DNA of 64,000 nucleotides from Locusta migratoria (taxonomy: Eukaryota; Arthropoda; Insecta; Orthoptera; Acrididae), in contig CM048747.1 of NCBI GenBank assembly GCA_026315105.1, positions 281,113,654 through 281,177,653 on the forward strand. Direction: 5' to 3'. The translations under genes and the position numbers were made by a program. Positions 54,290-64,000 of this stretch are shown here, piece after piece. The notes beneath the pieces were generated by a model. The model saw nothing but the letters and a program-made list of their open reading frames with translations. It made no database searches and was not told the DNA's origin. Numbering within the stretch: the first letter of the stretch is position 1; every line of letters starts with the position of its first letter.

Positions 54290-54955
54290 GTAACATACGA
54301 GGATCTTTTTCATTTTGAGCAAAACAGGAAAATGGAATTCAGTCCAAGAAAATCAGGCGATGCTGGTGGAATTGGATTAGGTAATGACACAATAAAAGTA
54401 GTAGATGAGTTTCGTTATTTGGGTAGTAAGATAATTATGTTAGCCGTAAAGTAATATAAAACGCTGAATGGCTTTCGGAAGAAAAAAGTTTCTGAAGAAG
54501 CGAAATTTAATAACATCCAAAATTGATTTAAATCTTAGGAAGTACTTTCTGAAGGCATTTGTGTACATTGTAGCATTCTACGGCAGTGCCGTGGTCTACG
54601 AGGACTTAAGACAAAAAGATAATAGAAGCTTTCGAAATGTGGCGCTAGAGACGAATTCTGATTATTGGGTGCGTAGATCGTGTAACTAATGAGGTGCTGA
54701 ACATAATTGGGAAGAAAGGAAGTGTCTGGCATATCTTGAATAAGAAAAGGGATTGCTTGATGGGACACATTCTGACAAAAAAAATCAATCGACGATTTAG
54801 CATTGTAGGGAAGCGTGTGGTGTAAAAATCGCAGAGGGAGACCAAGAGATGGATGCAATAAGCAGAGTTATTCAGAGATTAAGAGGCTTGCTTAGGATAG
54901 AGTAGGGTGGAGAGCTGGATCAAACCGGACGGAAGACCACAACAACAACAAAAAC
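54290..54955 (+). pseudogene. LINE (CAA-tail family), third copy, highly decayed
   Basis: PRKSGDAGGIGLGNDTIKVV, then FLKKRNLITSKIDLNLRKYF, LKAFVYIVAFYGSAV and an end gaagaccacaacaacaacaa (54930-54950). Same order as in the copies at 38-42 kb. The RT palm is absent and indels are frequent. Confidence 0.83.
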
Positions 54956-54959
54956 AAAG

Positions 54960-56110
54960 AGAAACTTTACTTATGGACGCGAACTGTATCACAAACTGAA
55001 ATACGCACAAACTTAAGGTTTTCGACGAAGTCACTATAAACATTTAAACATTGGTAAAATTGTGACAGAAGCATTCGTATCCCATTATTAAAGAACTCTG
55101 TCGCAAGATCGTTAGTTAGTAACATTTTCTTTTAGTATGTCTTCAATTTCGTAACGCTTTCCAACTAACAATTCCATCATTTTTTGTAGCAGATGAAAGT
55201 CTTATGGTGCTACGTGAGGGCTGTATGGTGGGTGGTCCAGTAGTCTCTATTGAGACTTGTCCATTTGCGTCTTTGTTCTCGCCGCGATGTACGGCCGAGC
55301 ATTGTCGTGAAGCAGAACGACGCCGCTAGAAAGCAGTCCCCGCCGGTGGTTTTTTTACTAACGTGCCTAAGCATGAATAACGAAGGCCTTTCCGTTGCCA
55401 AAAGCTATAGCCATTACTTTCCGTATTGAAAGCTATTCTTTGAATTTTGATAGTTTCGGCGGGGTTTTTAATGATGCCATTCACTGGACTGTTTATTCTC
55501 CGGAGTGTAGTACAGAATCCACGTTTCACCGCGGGTCATATTGTTACTGGAGAACTCGACGCCATCATTGTTAAAGCGCTACAAACGGCCAAAAAATGTG
55601 CTAGTCGTTTTATTTTGTGCTCTGTCATTTCGCGCACTTTTTTTGTGAATCTCAACGTTAGCAATAAGACAAACTACTGATCTTGACATTTGTGGACATT
55701 TCTAACGCAGCTAATAAATAGTAAATCGCCTGTTATGGCGAATTGCCTGATCAACTTCCTGTTTATAGTTTTCATTCATGACGGTAGGCCGGCCGCGGTG
55801 GCCGAGGGGACTGAGGCGCTCCAGTCACGGTGTGCACAGCCGCTACGGTCAGGGGTTCGAATCCCCCTCGGACATGGATATTTGTGCCGTCCTTAGTCTT
55901 AGCTAGTTCATAAGTAGTTTGTAAGCTTAGGGACTGATGACCCCGTAGTCAATCCCATACGTTCTACAAACATTTGAACATTTTTTTTAACATGACGGTA
56001 GGTCGTCCAGCTCTTTCTTCCTTGTGAACATCTGTCCTTCCTTCATTAAACAGCCTACTCCATTTAAGCGCATTTCCATTATTCACTGTACCGACACCGT
56101 AAACTTCGAA
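54960..56110 (-). pseudogene. Mariner transposase pseudogene with SINE insertion
   Basis: The minus strand reads LFNEGRTDVHKEERAGRPTV (56000-56060), then, after the SINE, a central part and finally FHDNARPYIAARTKTQMD (near 55290), DHPPYSPHVAP (near 55225) and the C terminus. DNARPY and HPPYSPH are the second and third catalytic regions of mariner transposases. Stops and frameshifts inactivate it. Confidence 0.78.
55789..55990 (+). mobile_element. tRNA-headed SINE inside a mariner copy
   Basis: Head ccggccgcggtggccgaggg, B box ggttcgaatcc, tail with a T run at its end. 12-bp TSD catgacggtagg at 55777-55788 and 55991-56002, which duplicates mariner codons. Confidence 0.94.
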
Positions 56111-56124
56111 CTGAGGGAGGGGAC

Positions 56125-56285
56125 GCAGTTATAGGAAACTGGATTCGCATTGGAGAGGTCATTCAGATTTAAATTTTCTGTGATTTCTGCATGAAAGTCC
56201 AGATTGGTTTTTTGGATGGGTACGGAAAATTTCCCAGAGTGAGCTCTAATGACTTCGCTGTCAACGGGATGTTAAATCCTAATCT
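56125..56285 (+). mobile_element. Second SINE family, degenerate copy
   Basis: gattcgcattggagaggtca, ttttctgtgatttctgcatg, and the end gagctctaatgacttcgctg followed by tcaacgggatgttaaatcct match the family at 3.6 and 14.9 kb. Many substitutions. Confidence 0.7.
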
Positions 56286-56309
56286 TCCTTCACAAACTTC
56301 AATAGCCGC

Positions 56310-56490
56310 GGTGGAGTAGCCGAGCGGTCTAAAGCACCTCGCTGCGGAGCGCGCGGTTGCTCGCCGTGGAGGTTCGAGTCCTCCCTCCGTAGGTTAGTTT
56401 ACCTAGGTTTAAGTGGTTTGTAAGCTACGGACTGATCACCACGCAGTTTGGTCCGATAGATTTACAAACATTTGAACATTTTTTGATTTG
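56310..56490 (+). mobile_element. tRNA-headed SINE, gtagccgagcgg head type
   Basis: Head gtggagtagccgagcggtct, B box ggttcgagtcc, tail ggactgatcaccacgcagtt and gatagatttacaaacatttg. TSD of at least 11 bp, aaacttcaata, within the longer match 56294-56309/56491-56506. Part of the middle is deleted. Confidence 0.9.
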
Positions 56491-56549
56491 AAACTTCAAT
56501 AGCCGCCGGTTAATTTCAGCTGGACGAACTTATTTTCAATGTAAGAAAA

Positions 56550-58310
56550 ATAGGACGCACAAGTGTAGTGTAGGCAGTTTCTTTAGCAGAATTGTTGCAT
56601 CTTCTAAGTGTTCTGCGAACGAAACGTAGTCTTTGGTTTGCTTTCCTTACAATATTTTCTGTGTGTTCTTTCTAGCTTAAGTTGTTTATAATTGCTACTC
56701 CTAGGTATTTAGTTCAATTTACGGCCTGTAGTTTTGACTGATTTATCGAGTATTTAAAGTTTAACGGGCTTCTTTCAGTGGTCATATGGATGACTTCACA
56801 CTTGTCATTATGAAGGGTCAATTGCCATTTTTTGCACCATGCAGATTTTTATGTAAATCATTTTGCAGTTGCTTTTGATCTTCTGGTGACTTTACTAATC
56901 GATAAATGACACCATCCCCGAACAACCTAAGAGAGTCACTCCGATTGTCTTCTAAACCGTTTATAAAATAAGGAACATAGGGGCCCTATAACACTTCCCT
57001 GGGGAACGCCAGATGTCACTTCAGTTCTACTCGATGACTTTCCGTCAAGTACAACGTACTGTGTCCTTCCTGACAGGTAATCACGAATCTAATCGCACAA
57101 TTGTGATGTTATTCCTTTAAGGACGCAGTTTGATTAGAAGACGCTTGTGAGGTACAGTGTCGAAAGCCTTCCGAAATTCTAGAAATACGGAATGTATTTG
57201 GCCTCCCTTGTCTATAGCTAAGGCGGCCAACCATCCCGGATTCTGCGGTACAGTACCGCATTTGGACACGTTGTCCCTCATTGGGATAATTACTAAAAGC
57301 GTTCCGCAAAATGGCAAAAGCGTCCCTTATTCCCGTAATTTTAAAATTGTTGGTCTAAGAGCACAAGCCAAAACTGTGTACGGCATGCTATGTCATTCTG
57401 CTTGTAAGTCAACTTCATAATGCATCATCTACGAATAAATGAGTCTTCACACATTAAATACAAAAGGGAAAATGGATTTGTTAACGGGTACTTCATTTGA
57501 TGATAGGATGACTAATTAAAAAAGTCTGTTTTTGGAGTATTTTCTGTGCCTTCTAAGTACGTTTCAGTAAGTGTAATGGAATATTTTTCGGTATTCAAGG
57601 CGGCAAACAGAATGTAATATTATCACAGTCTGTACAAACTACTTAAAAATCTGACATGCAAATACAATATCAGCATTCATCTTATTTCCGCCAGGAATTT
57701 AAAAATGTGGCGAAATTCTGAAAATGCAGCAGCGAATATGAGTGAGCATTGCAGGTAGTAAGGCAAAAATAAACTCCGCACTTCATCGCAAGAACTTCTA
57801 TAATAGAGTAGTTCAAATGGTTTCAGAAAGTAGTTTTTATCAAATTTAATGCGAGGTTATTGCAAAAAATAATTCTTTGATCGGAGTAAGCAACTTATCT
57901 AAATGTGTGGCGCACGATGCTGTAATAGCTGGAACAAATAAAAGCAGTACAGACAATGAAGTTGATCGGAAAAAAGTAACGGAGAAAGATTGTAGAAATT
58001 GTCAGACTTAAAAAATTGAAATACCAGATGAGAAATTAATTATGAACTGTAAATAAAGATTGAAAATTAAGAAAAAGTAAATGAGTAGGCCTACCCTTCT
58101 CGTCTAAATTTCTTTCCCAGTTTCAGGATAACTGGCACAATGAGTCACGTGATTTAGTTCTCCTTCACATCTTCGAAATGTCCCGCGTCGATTTTTGAAA
58201 AAGTTGCCCGCCTTATCTATAGCACTCATCACATCACTTGAGTAAAGAGCTAGTAGCAGTGTTTCACAAGGACGAAACCTTCTGAATCTGCGTTGGCTAT
58301 GGGACAATAG
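56550..58310 (-). pseudogene. CR1-like LINE, third copy, split by a hAT-like element
   Basis: Minus-strand match to the 12-14 kb family. The left part, 56550-57218, covers KYLG, FADD-like and IHSVFLEFRKAFDTVPHKR regions. The right part, 58216-58310, gives ETLLLALYSSDVMSAIDK. The two parts join at the sequence encoding AIDK, where the inserted element's 8-bp TSD lies. Many frameshifts. Confidence 0.82.
57219..58215. mobile_element. hAT-like DNA element, non-autonomous
   Basis: 997 bp with terminal inverted repeats TAAGGCGGCCAAC and TAAGGCGGGCAAC (one mismatch in 13) and a perfect 8-bp TSD tctatagc at 57211-57218 and 58216-58223, the TSD length of hAT elements. No transposase frame. The inside is AT-rich and I recognise nothing in it. 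Confidence 0.8.
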
Positions 58311-58765
58311 GTCGTCCTCTTCGAAAAGAAAAAAAAAAAAAAATATCACTTTGAAAAACAGAGCACTTGCAAATTTCTAACTTTTTTTTCGTAAAAATTA
58401 ATGAAAAATGTGCACGGCTTCTGAAAGACGTATTTAACAAAGAATCGGTAGAAAAGCTGAGACTTCGGAACGAAACGAACTTTACGCTGGTGTCAGTGCA
58501 ACACGTGGTGAGCGTGGTAACGGGTAGAGGAGTGGTTAAAGGTGGGGTGGAGGTGTGGCGGCAGTCAGCAGGCGGCTGGAGCCATTTCCTGGGCACACGG
58601 TGCGTAATTTCCCGGGGGGCAGGCGGCACTTGCCGAGGAGCCAGCAGGCGACCGAAGAGTTGGCAGCCCTGAGCTGCCACCAATCTGCCCCTACAGGGAA
58701 GCGTACGTGACGTCACCTCACTGGGAAAGTCACAGCTGCTGAGTACCCAGCGTCAACCGTCCGCC
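58311..58765. other. Unassigned DNA, partly GC-rich
   Basis: Frames at 58297-58716 and 58367-58672 overlap on opposite strands and have no recognised domain. Confidence 0.35.
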
Positions 58766-58774
58766 ATTGTTTCC

Positions 58775-59586
58775 TAGAATTACCAAACCTCCTCTTCTTT
58801 CCGGATACGTCCTCTTTTTGAAGAAAGAAAATGTGTGCGGCCGGAATTTGCAAAATTCTACAAAATGTCCTCTTTTTTGGGTTCCGAGAAAGAAAATTTA
58901 TTTTTGTGTCATTGACGACAACGGATGCGTTCGCACTGCAGTTCCAAACTGTTCGCAACTATCACGCGCATAGACAGAGAAAAACTGCCGTTCTCAATTT
59001 TACTCTCCGCCTGGGTCTGACAGCTGCAAACGATTCGGGACTTCTCTGCGAAGGAATCCGTTTGTCTATCATTCTGTCTTGTGCATTACGTTCTTTGGTG
59101 TTGCCTTTGATATACTTTGTGGTTTAGGTTAAAGCTTTGTTGTGTGTTAGAGATCGTAGGTAGGCTTCTGCTTCAAAATAAATTACGAACTTAAATACAA
59201 AAACAAAATGCCGAAAAGAAAGTCAGTGATGAATGATGTACTCTTGGAGAAATACAAATCATTCAAGAGAGGAAGAAACGAACATGAACCGGAATGTTTG
59301 ATTTGCCCTGCTGGAACATACAAATTCGTTGCAATCAAAGGTAAATCGTATAAGTATCGTAAGAGTTAATACTGGATCATAAATATAGTTGGTTCAAAAG
59401 TGAGAAACACAAGAATGAGTTCATGATATTTTGTTTTACAATAACCATAAAAAGTTACCGATTTACTTTGTAGTAGTTTTGCGAGGTTCATTAATAAAGT
59501 TGTAAATTACAGTATGTTAACAATAAAGTGTCCTCTTTCTTATATGAATTGTCTTCTTTTTTGATGACGAACATATGGTAACCCTA
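58775..59586 (+). mobile_element. Short hAT element with BED-like mini-frame
   Basis: 812 bp with terminal inverted repeats TAGAATTACCA/TAGGGTTACCA (two mismatches in 11) and a perfect 8-bp TSD ttgtttcc at 58767-58774 and 59587-59594. Repeated gtcctcttttttg-type blocks occur near both ends (58808 and 58870; 59530 and 59550). It encodes only a short N-terminal part of a transposase. Confidence 0.8.
59208..59369 (+). CDS. N-terminal fragment of a hAT/BED-type protein
   Basis: 53-codon frame beginning MPKRKSVMNDVLLEKYKSFK, followed by RGRNEHEPECLIC with a Cys-X2-Cys pair (30 and 33). This resembles the start of certain hAT transposases or their domesticated relatives, where the Cys pair belongs to a BED-like zinc finger. 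The His/Cys partners and catalytic domain are absent because a stop follows. Confidence 0.6.
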   Translation: MPKRKSVMNDVLLEKYKSFKRGRNEHEPECLICPAGTYKFVAIKGKSYKYRKS

Positions 59587-59800
59587 TTGTTTCCCCAACT
59601 CTGGGTGGCGTCGCGCAGTGCTGACAGCATAGAAGCTGTTTCTCAGAAAGTATGAGGTGTAAAAACTTGATTTCTACCATACTTTTACTGTCTCATGGTG
59701 AAGTGCCCACTATTTCGTTAATAACCACATCTAGAGTCATATAGGCGCTGTAGTAAAACCATGTGCTAACTATCGAAAAGTTTGCAATGTTAAATAGGGT

Positions 59801-60116
59801 TTGATTTGATTTGATTTTCTCAGGGAAGCCAAAAACAGTCTTGGTCCAACCCGCCACTGCCCACACCGAAACTAAGTTTATTGTGCGGTATCGCTCCCTG
59901 TATATCTAGTAAAGCCAACCAATGCCCTTGAACAGTGCAAGGAGTCCCTTTACCAGTTCTTTATTAGACACAATTTCTTCGGGTCTGGTTGCCCCAAATG
60001 TTCTGTGCCTTTTACTCTCCAATGCAATGCATTCGAAGATTAGATGTGATGCAGTTTCATCACCGTCATCACAGATCCTACATTTAGGGACCTCTTCTGT
60101 TATTCCCATTGTATGT
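59801..60116 (-). pseudogene. LINE 3' end, second copy of the TCAAA-tail family
   Basis: Frame 59906-60109 repeats MGITEEVPKCRICDDGDETA and SHLIFECIALESKRHRTFG of the 44.8-45.1 kb copy. It is 5'-truncated there and ends in TCAAA units at 59801-59817. The flanks share aaataggg at 59792-59799 and 60122-60129, a short TSD. Confidence 0.85.
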
Positions 60117-60129
60117 AAGTGAAATAGGG

Positions 60130-60335
60130 GTTGATATGATGTTCTGTTTGAAGCATATTACAGATATGTTACTACGGACGAAAGTATCGCATCTTACTGA
60201 ATTTTATTTTAGACTAGGAAGAAGATCTCTTATCATCCACCACACGATAATTTATTTTTCGTTGCGAAATCTTTTCCGAGTACGTGCACCAGCGATAAAG
60301 CGATAAAGCCAGAATGAAATATTTCATAAGTTCAA
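60130..60335. other. Unassigned DNA
   Basis: No recognised feature. Confidence 0.4.
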
Positions 60336-60339
60336 AATT

Positions 60340-60539
60340 CAAATGTTTGTTACCCTTAAGGGACTTAACTGCTGGGTCATTAGTCCCTGAACTTACAAAC
60401 TACTTATGAACTAGCTTATACTAAACACGACACAAACATCCATACCCCAGGGGGGGGGGGGTATTCGAACCCCCGACGAGGAGCGGCCTCGCGCATCGTA
60501 GCAAGGCGCCTCAATGCTCTTGGCCACTCCGCCGCGGCT
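60340..60539 (-). mobile_element. tRNA-headed SINE with G-run expansion
   Basis: Antisense tail to antisense B box (tattcgaacccccgac), then head ending ggccactccgccgcggc. A run of 12 G residues precedes the B box, longer than in other copies. The TSD is eroded (atttcata/attccata). Confidence 0.85.
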
Positions 60540-60973
60540 ATTCCATAAATGTATAGAGATATCAAAACGTTATTTTTGCAATTTATAGCATTCAAAGACG
60601 AGAGCATTTTGCCTGCTGGTTAATACGCGAAACCATTATCTGTCGCATTACTGAAAGAGGTATAAATTTTATCAATAGAAAATGTAAATTTAAGGAATTA
60701 TTACTTTATGACCCCATATTCATTCATCGCTGACAAATATTTACTTTCCTAAATGTTGTCAATCTTCAGGCGTTGCATTTCATTCAGTTTCTTGCCTAGC
60801 ACTAACAGAACGAAACAGTTACTAAACTCAACGAGATGAAGTTTCCGAGAATACAGCATAATGAAAGATACTGCGGAGTTTCCTTCTATAGAAGCTAATG
60901 AACTAATTTATTCTCAATTCCTGTTTAAAAATGGTAGAGGCATAAAACTCTATACTCGTCATAGGTGTTTAGA

Positions 60974-61017
<44 letters not shown>

Positions 61018-61325
61018 TAACATAGAAATAAGATATAGGCAGGCGTTATACAAAATTGACCATCAATGACTCTGTATAGAGATGCGCTCTTCATATAACA
61101 GAAAAATTGAATTTCAATATTATATATACATACACACACGGAATTTTTATGGTAATGTGCAACTATTAAATGTAATGCGTTAAGAAGTCAGTACCAAGTA
61201 TGCGTGCTATGAAATAACAATGTGCCAAATTATTTGGAGCTTTAATACGAGAGGCAAGCCGATCCAAGTGCGTTATATTTTATTGAAATTGTCTCGCGTT
61301 AAGTGTTTAAATTCAAAAGTTCAAT
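60540..61325. other. Unassigned AT-rich DNA
   Basis: AT-rich with a long A run at 60976-61014. No gene seen. Confidence 0.4.
60976..61014. repeat. Poly-A run
   Basis: About 39 uninterrupted A residues; no retrocopy was recognised to its left. Confidence 0.95.
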
Positions 61326-61327
61326 GT

Positions 61328-61523
61328 GTTAAAATGTTTGTAAAGCTTAAGGCGCTTAACTGCGGGGTCATCAGTCCCTAAACATACAAACTACTTGTGA
61401 ACTTCCTTACACTAAAGGCGACACAAACATCCACGCCAGAGGGGGGGATTCAAACCACCGACGGAGAACGGCCTCGCGCATCGCAGCATAGCGCCTCAAT
61501 GCGCTCGGCCGCTCCGCCGCGGC
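61328..61523 (-). mobile_element. tRNA-headed SINE
   Basis: Antisense tail (cttaactgcggggtcatcag), mutated antisense B box ggattcaaaccac, head ending gctccgccgcggc. Same head type as the copy at 60.3-60.5 kb. No TSD recognised. Confidence 0.86.
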
Positions 61524-62030
61524 TCGAATGATAAAGCTCTCAAGTAATAAAGCTAGTTTTTAGCTACGGTAAAACATATTTAAAGGGGAAACGGTTCCTC
61601 CAAAATAGGGATGAAATTGGAAATATTGCGATTACTGAAGCTATTTAATGATTTTCTTATGAAACTATCTTTTGATAAAAGACAAAGAAAATCGGCCTAG
61701 GTATATTCGAGGGGGAGTGAAAGTTTGGGAGCTAACTACCCTGAATGAGACCAATATTTTGCTACAAAAATTAGTTTTAATTTAATCGAAGTAAAATGTA
61801 TTAAGGCTGAAAAGATTGAGAATGATGTCCTTTTTTATTATGATGACCCTGTGAACTTCGTATCACTTACCTTTTACTACAAACCACATTAATTTAAATC
61901 ATATGTATTTTTGGAGTGACTTGTGCAACTTTCCAGTCTTTGGGTACGGATATTTCACAGAGCGAGGGGTTGTACAGGATAACTAGGTGTGGGACTATAG
62001 CATCACCATACACTGAAAGGAACCTAAACT
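61524..62030. other. Unassigned AT-rich DNA
   Basis: No recognised feature. Confidence 0.4.
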
Positions 62031-62035
62031 ACGAT

Positions 62036-62190
62036 GAGCGAGGCCGCTCCCCGTCGGGGGTTCGAATCCTCCATCGGGCATGGATGTTTGTGCCGTCTTT
62101 AGTATAAGGTAGTTCATAAGTAGTTTGTAAGTTTAAGGACTGATAACCCTGCTGTTAAGTGCCTTCAGCTTTACAAACATCTGAACATTT
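62036..62190 (+). mobile_element. tRNA-headed SINE, 5'-truncated
   Basis: Begins in the tRNA-like head (gagcgaggccgctccccg), B box ggttcgaatcc, then tail to acatctgaacatttgatt. No clear TSD. Confidence 0.85.
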
Positions 62191-62219
62191 GATTAAGTGT
62201 AGCAGTCGTTTTGAGGAGT

Positions 62220-62523
62220 ACTGTAACTCCGTCCGACAGGCCTCGAGAGGCCCACTGGGTACTGACCGGCCGCCGTGTCATCCTCCGCCCGAGGGCGTCA
62301 ACGGATGCGGTATGGAGGGGGGCGTGGTCAGCGCCCAGCACTCCCGGCCGTTACGTCAGTCTTCCTGACCGGAGCCGCTACTTCTCCAGAAAGTAGCTCC
62401 TCAGATGGCCTCACAAGGGCTGAGTGCACCCCACTTAGACAACCAAGTGTTATCCAAGCCCGACAGTACTAACCTTTGGTGATCTAATGGGAACCGGTCT
62501 ATACACTGCGGTACGGCCGTTGG
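62220..62523 (-). mobile_element. 5S-rRNA-derived SINE
   Basis: The right end read on the minus strand resembles 5S rRNA: gccaacggccgtaccgcagt, accggttcccattagatcac, caaaggttagtactgtcggg and cttggataacacttgg follow in the right order, with the internal promoter region partly kept. The left part is a GC-rich tail. Flanks cgttttgaggagt (62207-62219) and cgtttcgaagagt (62524-62536) may be an old TSD. Confidence 0.7.
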
Positions 62524-62536
62524 CGTTTCGAAGAGT

Positions 62537-64000
62537 TAATGTTTTGGGAGGGGGGTGTTCAGATTCCAAGTTCAAAAAGTTGATTCACGTAAGTATCGGA
62601 AACATATCTTAATTCTCAAGCCGTTTCAAAGTTTAAAATGGGAAGTCTGGTTGCAGTGTTCCAGCTGGTTAAGAAAAACAAAGAAAGTGTGAATATGTGT
62701 CTGAGGGGAATGTTTGGACTCCTTTCCCTGCCCTCCCGTTATCTACGCTTCTGCAGTCGTTGATCCTCCGCAGACCTTCCAAACACACTACGGATCGTCG
62801 CCGAACTGCCCCACGGGGTTTTCAGCATTCCAGTTACGCGCTGTTCATTATTCTGCTGTTACGCACGAGTTACACTTTTTTTACCTTGTTTAACTTGTAT
62901 GGAAAAGTTCCAGTTTAATTTCCGTTTGAAAGAAGTGAAAAAAATTCTCATCTCTGGCGTGGAAGCAGGTGTTCCGAATAAAGCGTTCTAACTGACGGAA
63001 ATACGGCTAATCGCAAAATTTACCTACGAGGTAATTGTTTCTTGATTGACGAAAAACCTTATTGTCCCTTTTCGTACGTTTGAAACAGAAATGTAAGCGC
63101 GCGCAAGAGAAACAACAGAGAAAACTTGCTCCTCTGCCCTGAAAAATTCCACAAGGTTTTTTCATGTCTAACATTAATTATAAAATTCGGACACACATCT
63201 AGAACAGAATGGAAAATTTCTCTACCACTACATAACGAAAGACCAACATGTCCTGACCAAAGATCTAAAAGAGGAGAACTATTAAATGAAATATCTTTCA
63301 CATATTCGCTCACATGTAAAATAACACGATTAATTATGTGTTGTATAACGTGGAAAAAATGTCATACAACATGGAATTTCTCATGTCATGCAATATTACA
63401 CTACGTACAACTGCTGTTGCCTGTCGAGAGCTCACTGCGCTCTGGAATCTGAGTTTGCTAACAAGAAAGTGCAAATATGTCGGTATATTTTGATATCAAT
63501 GTTTTTGTAGATGGTAGATGAGTTTTACATCTTTGAATCTTCAAGACATATTCGCCATTTCGCTATGCTGTGAGAAAGTTTTTCATTCCCCTTCACATCG
63601 TTTAATTTTGCAATAGTTGATTACTTGCATAAAGAAAAGCGGCTGTAAATTACATGGTCTACAACATTTTTTCATGAAAAATAAATACTGTCTTTACAAT
63701 TATTTTACATTACAGTATTTATTTAAAAGCTTTCAGCAGTAAAGGTATAAACGTAGAAACGATAGTTACGTGACAAATTAGGACGAACTTTCTAATCAGT
63801 TTTTGTCTTGACGTCCAGTGAGTCTGACTCATGCTATATTTATCTGGTCTTTTAACCATGATATCTCTAGAACGGGTAGTAATTTTTGATAAAAAATTCA
63901 TTTGATTGGATCCAGTTACCTAATTTCATCCAATATTTGAACCGCCTCGGACTAGTTTGAAGTGTCGATTCGTGCGGTTGAAAAAACTACCACAGAAGAG
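62537..64000. other. Unassigned DNA to window end
   Basis: Short frames such as 62697-62918 and 63126-63452 lack domains. AT-rich from about 63000 onward. No repeat recognised. Confidence 0.4.

Overview
This is non-coding, repeat-dense DNA from a large animal genome, most likely an orthopteran insect of the Schistocerca type (grasshopper or locust). The inference rests on many copies of tRNA-headed SINEs, several non-LTR retrotransposon families, Penelope-like elements (PLEs), mariner/Tc1/hAT/Harbinger remnants, long A/T runs and low gene density. No bacterial-style operon, rRNA gene, CRISPR array or convincing host protein-coding gene was found. Almost every recognisable reading frame is a decayed transposon frame. 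Species assignment is inference only.

Layout. 1-4.3 kb: SINEs, a microsatellite and a PLE tail. 4.5-8.3 kb: a decayed LINE reverse-transcriptase frame split by a young 2.98-kb palindromic Penelope element. 12-14.1 kb: a CR1-like LINE. 14.9-17.3 kb: a SINE, an inverted mariner remnant and a second LINE type. 19-21.5 kb: a Harbinger-like element with an MADF frame, then a GC-rich LTR/leader candidate. 22.4-30.9 kb: SINEs, PLE pieces with hammerhead-like motifs, and a triple-nested SINE/PLE/SINE locus. 33-35 kb: nested SINEs and a tRNA-like composite. 38-47 kb: LINE copies of four kinds, interleaved SINEs and CpG-rich patches. 47-52 kb: tRNA-like composite, DDE transposase remnant, SINEs and a second small PLE palindrome. 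54-60 kb: LINE, mariner, CR1-like LINE cut by a hAT-like element, and a complete short hAT element. 60-64 kb: SINEs, a 5S-rRNA-derived SINE and sparse AT-rich DNA.

Most notable are three head-to-head inverted PLE structures (4798-7745, 30332-30569, about 51420-51847). Two of them carry hammerhead-ribozyme-like sequence in both arms, and the 30-kb copy fits every core position of a minimal hammerhead. Direct target-site duplications at the first two, and a target LINE frame that resumes after the first, argue against assembly artefact. The same outward-facing 3'-end layout in all three suggests a recurrent PLE integration outcome.
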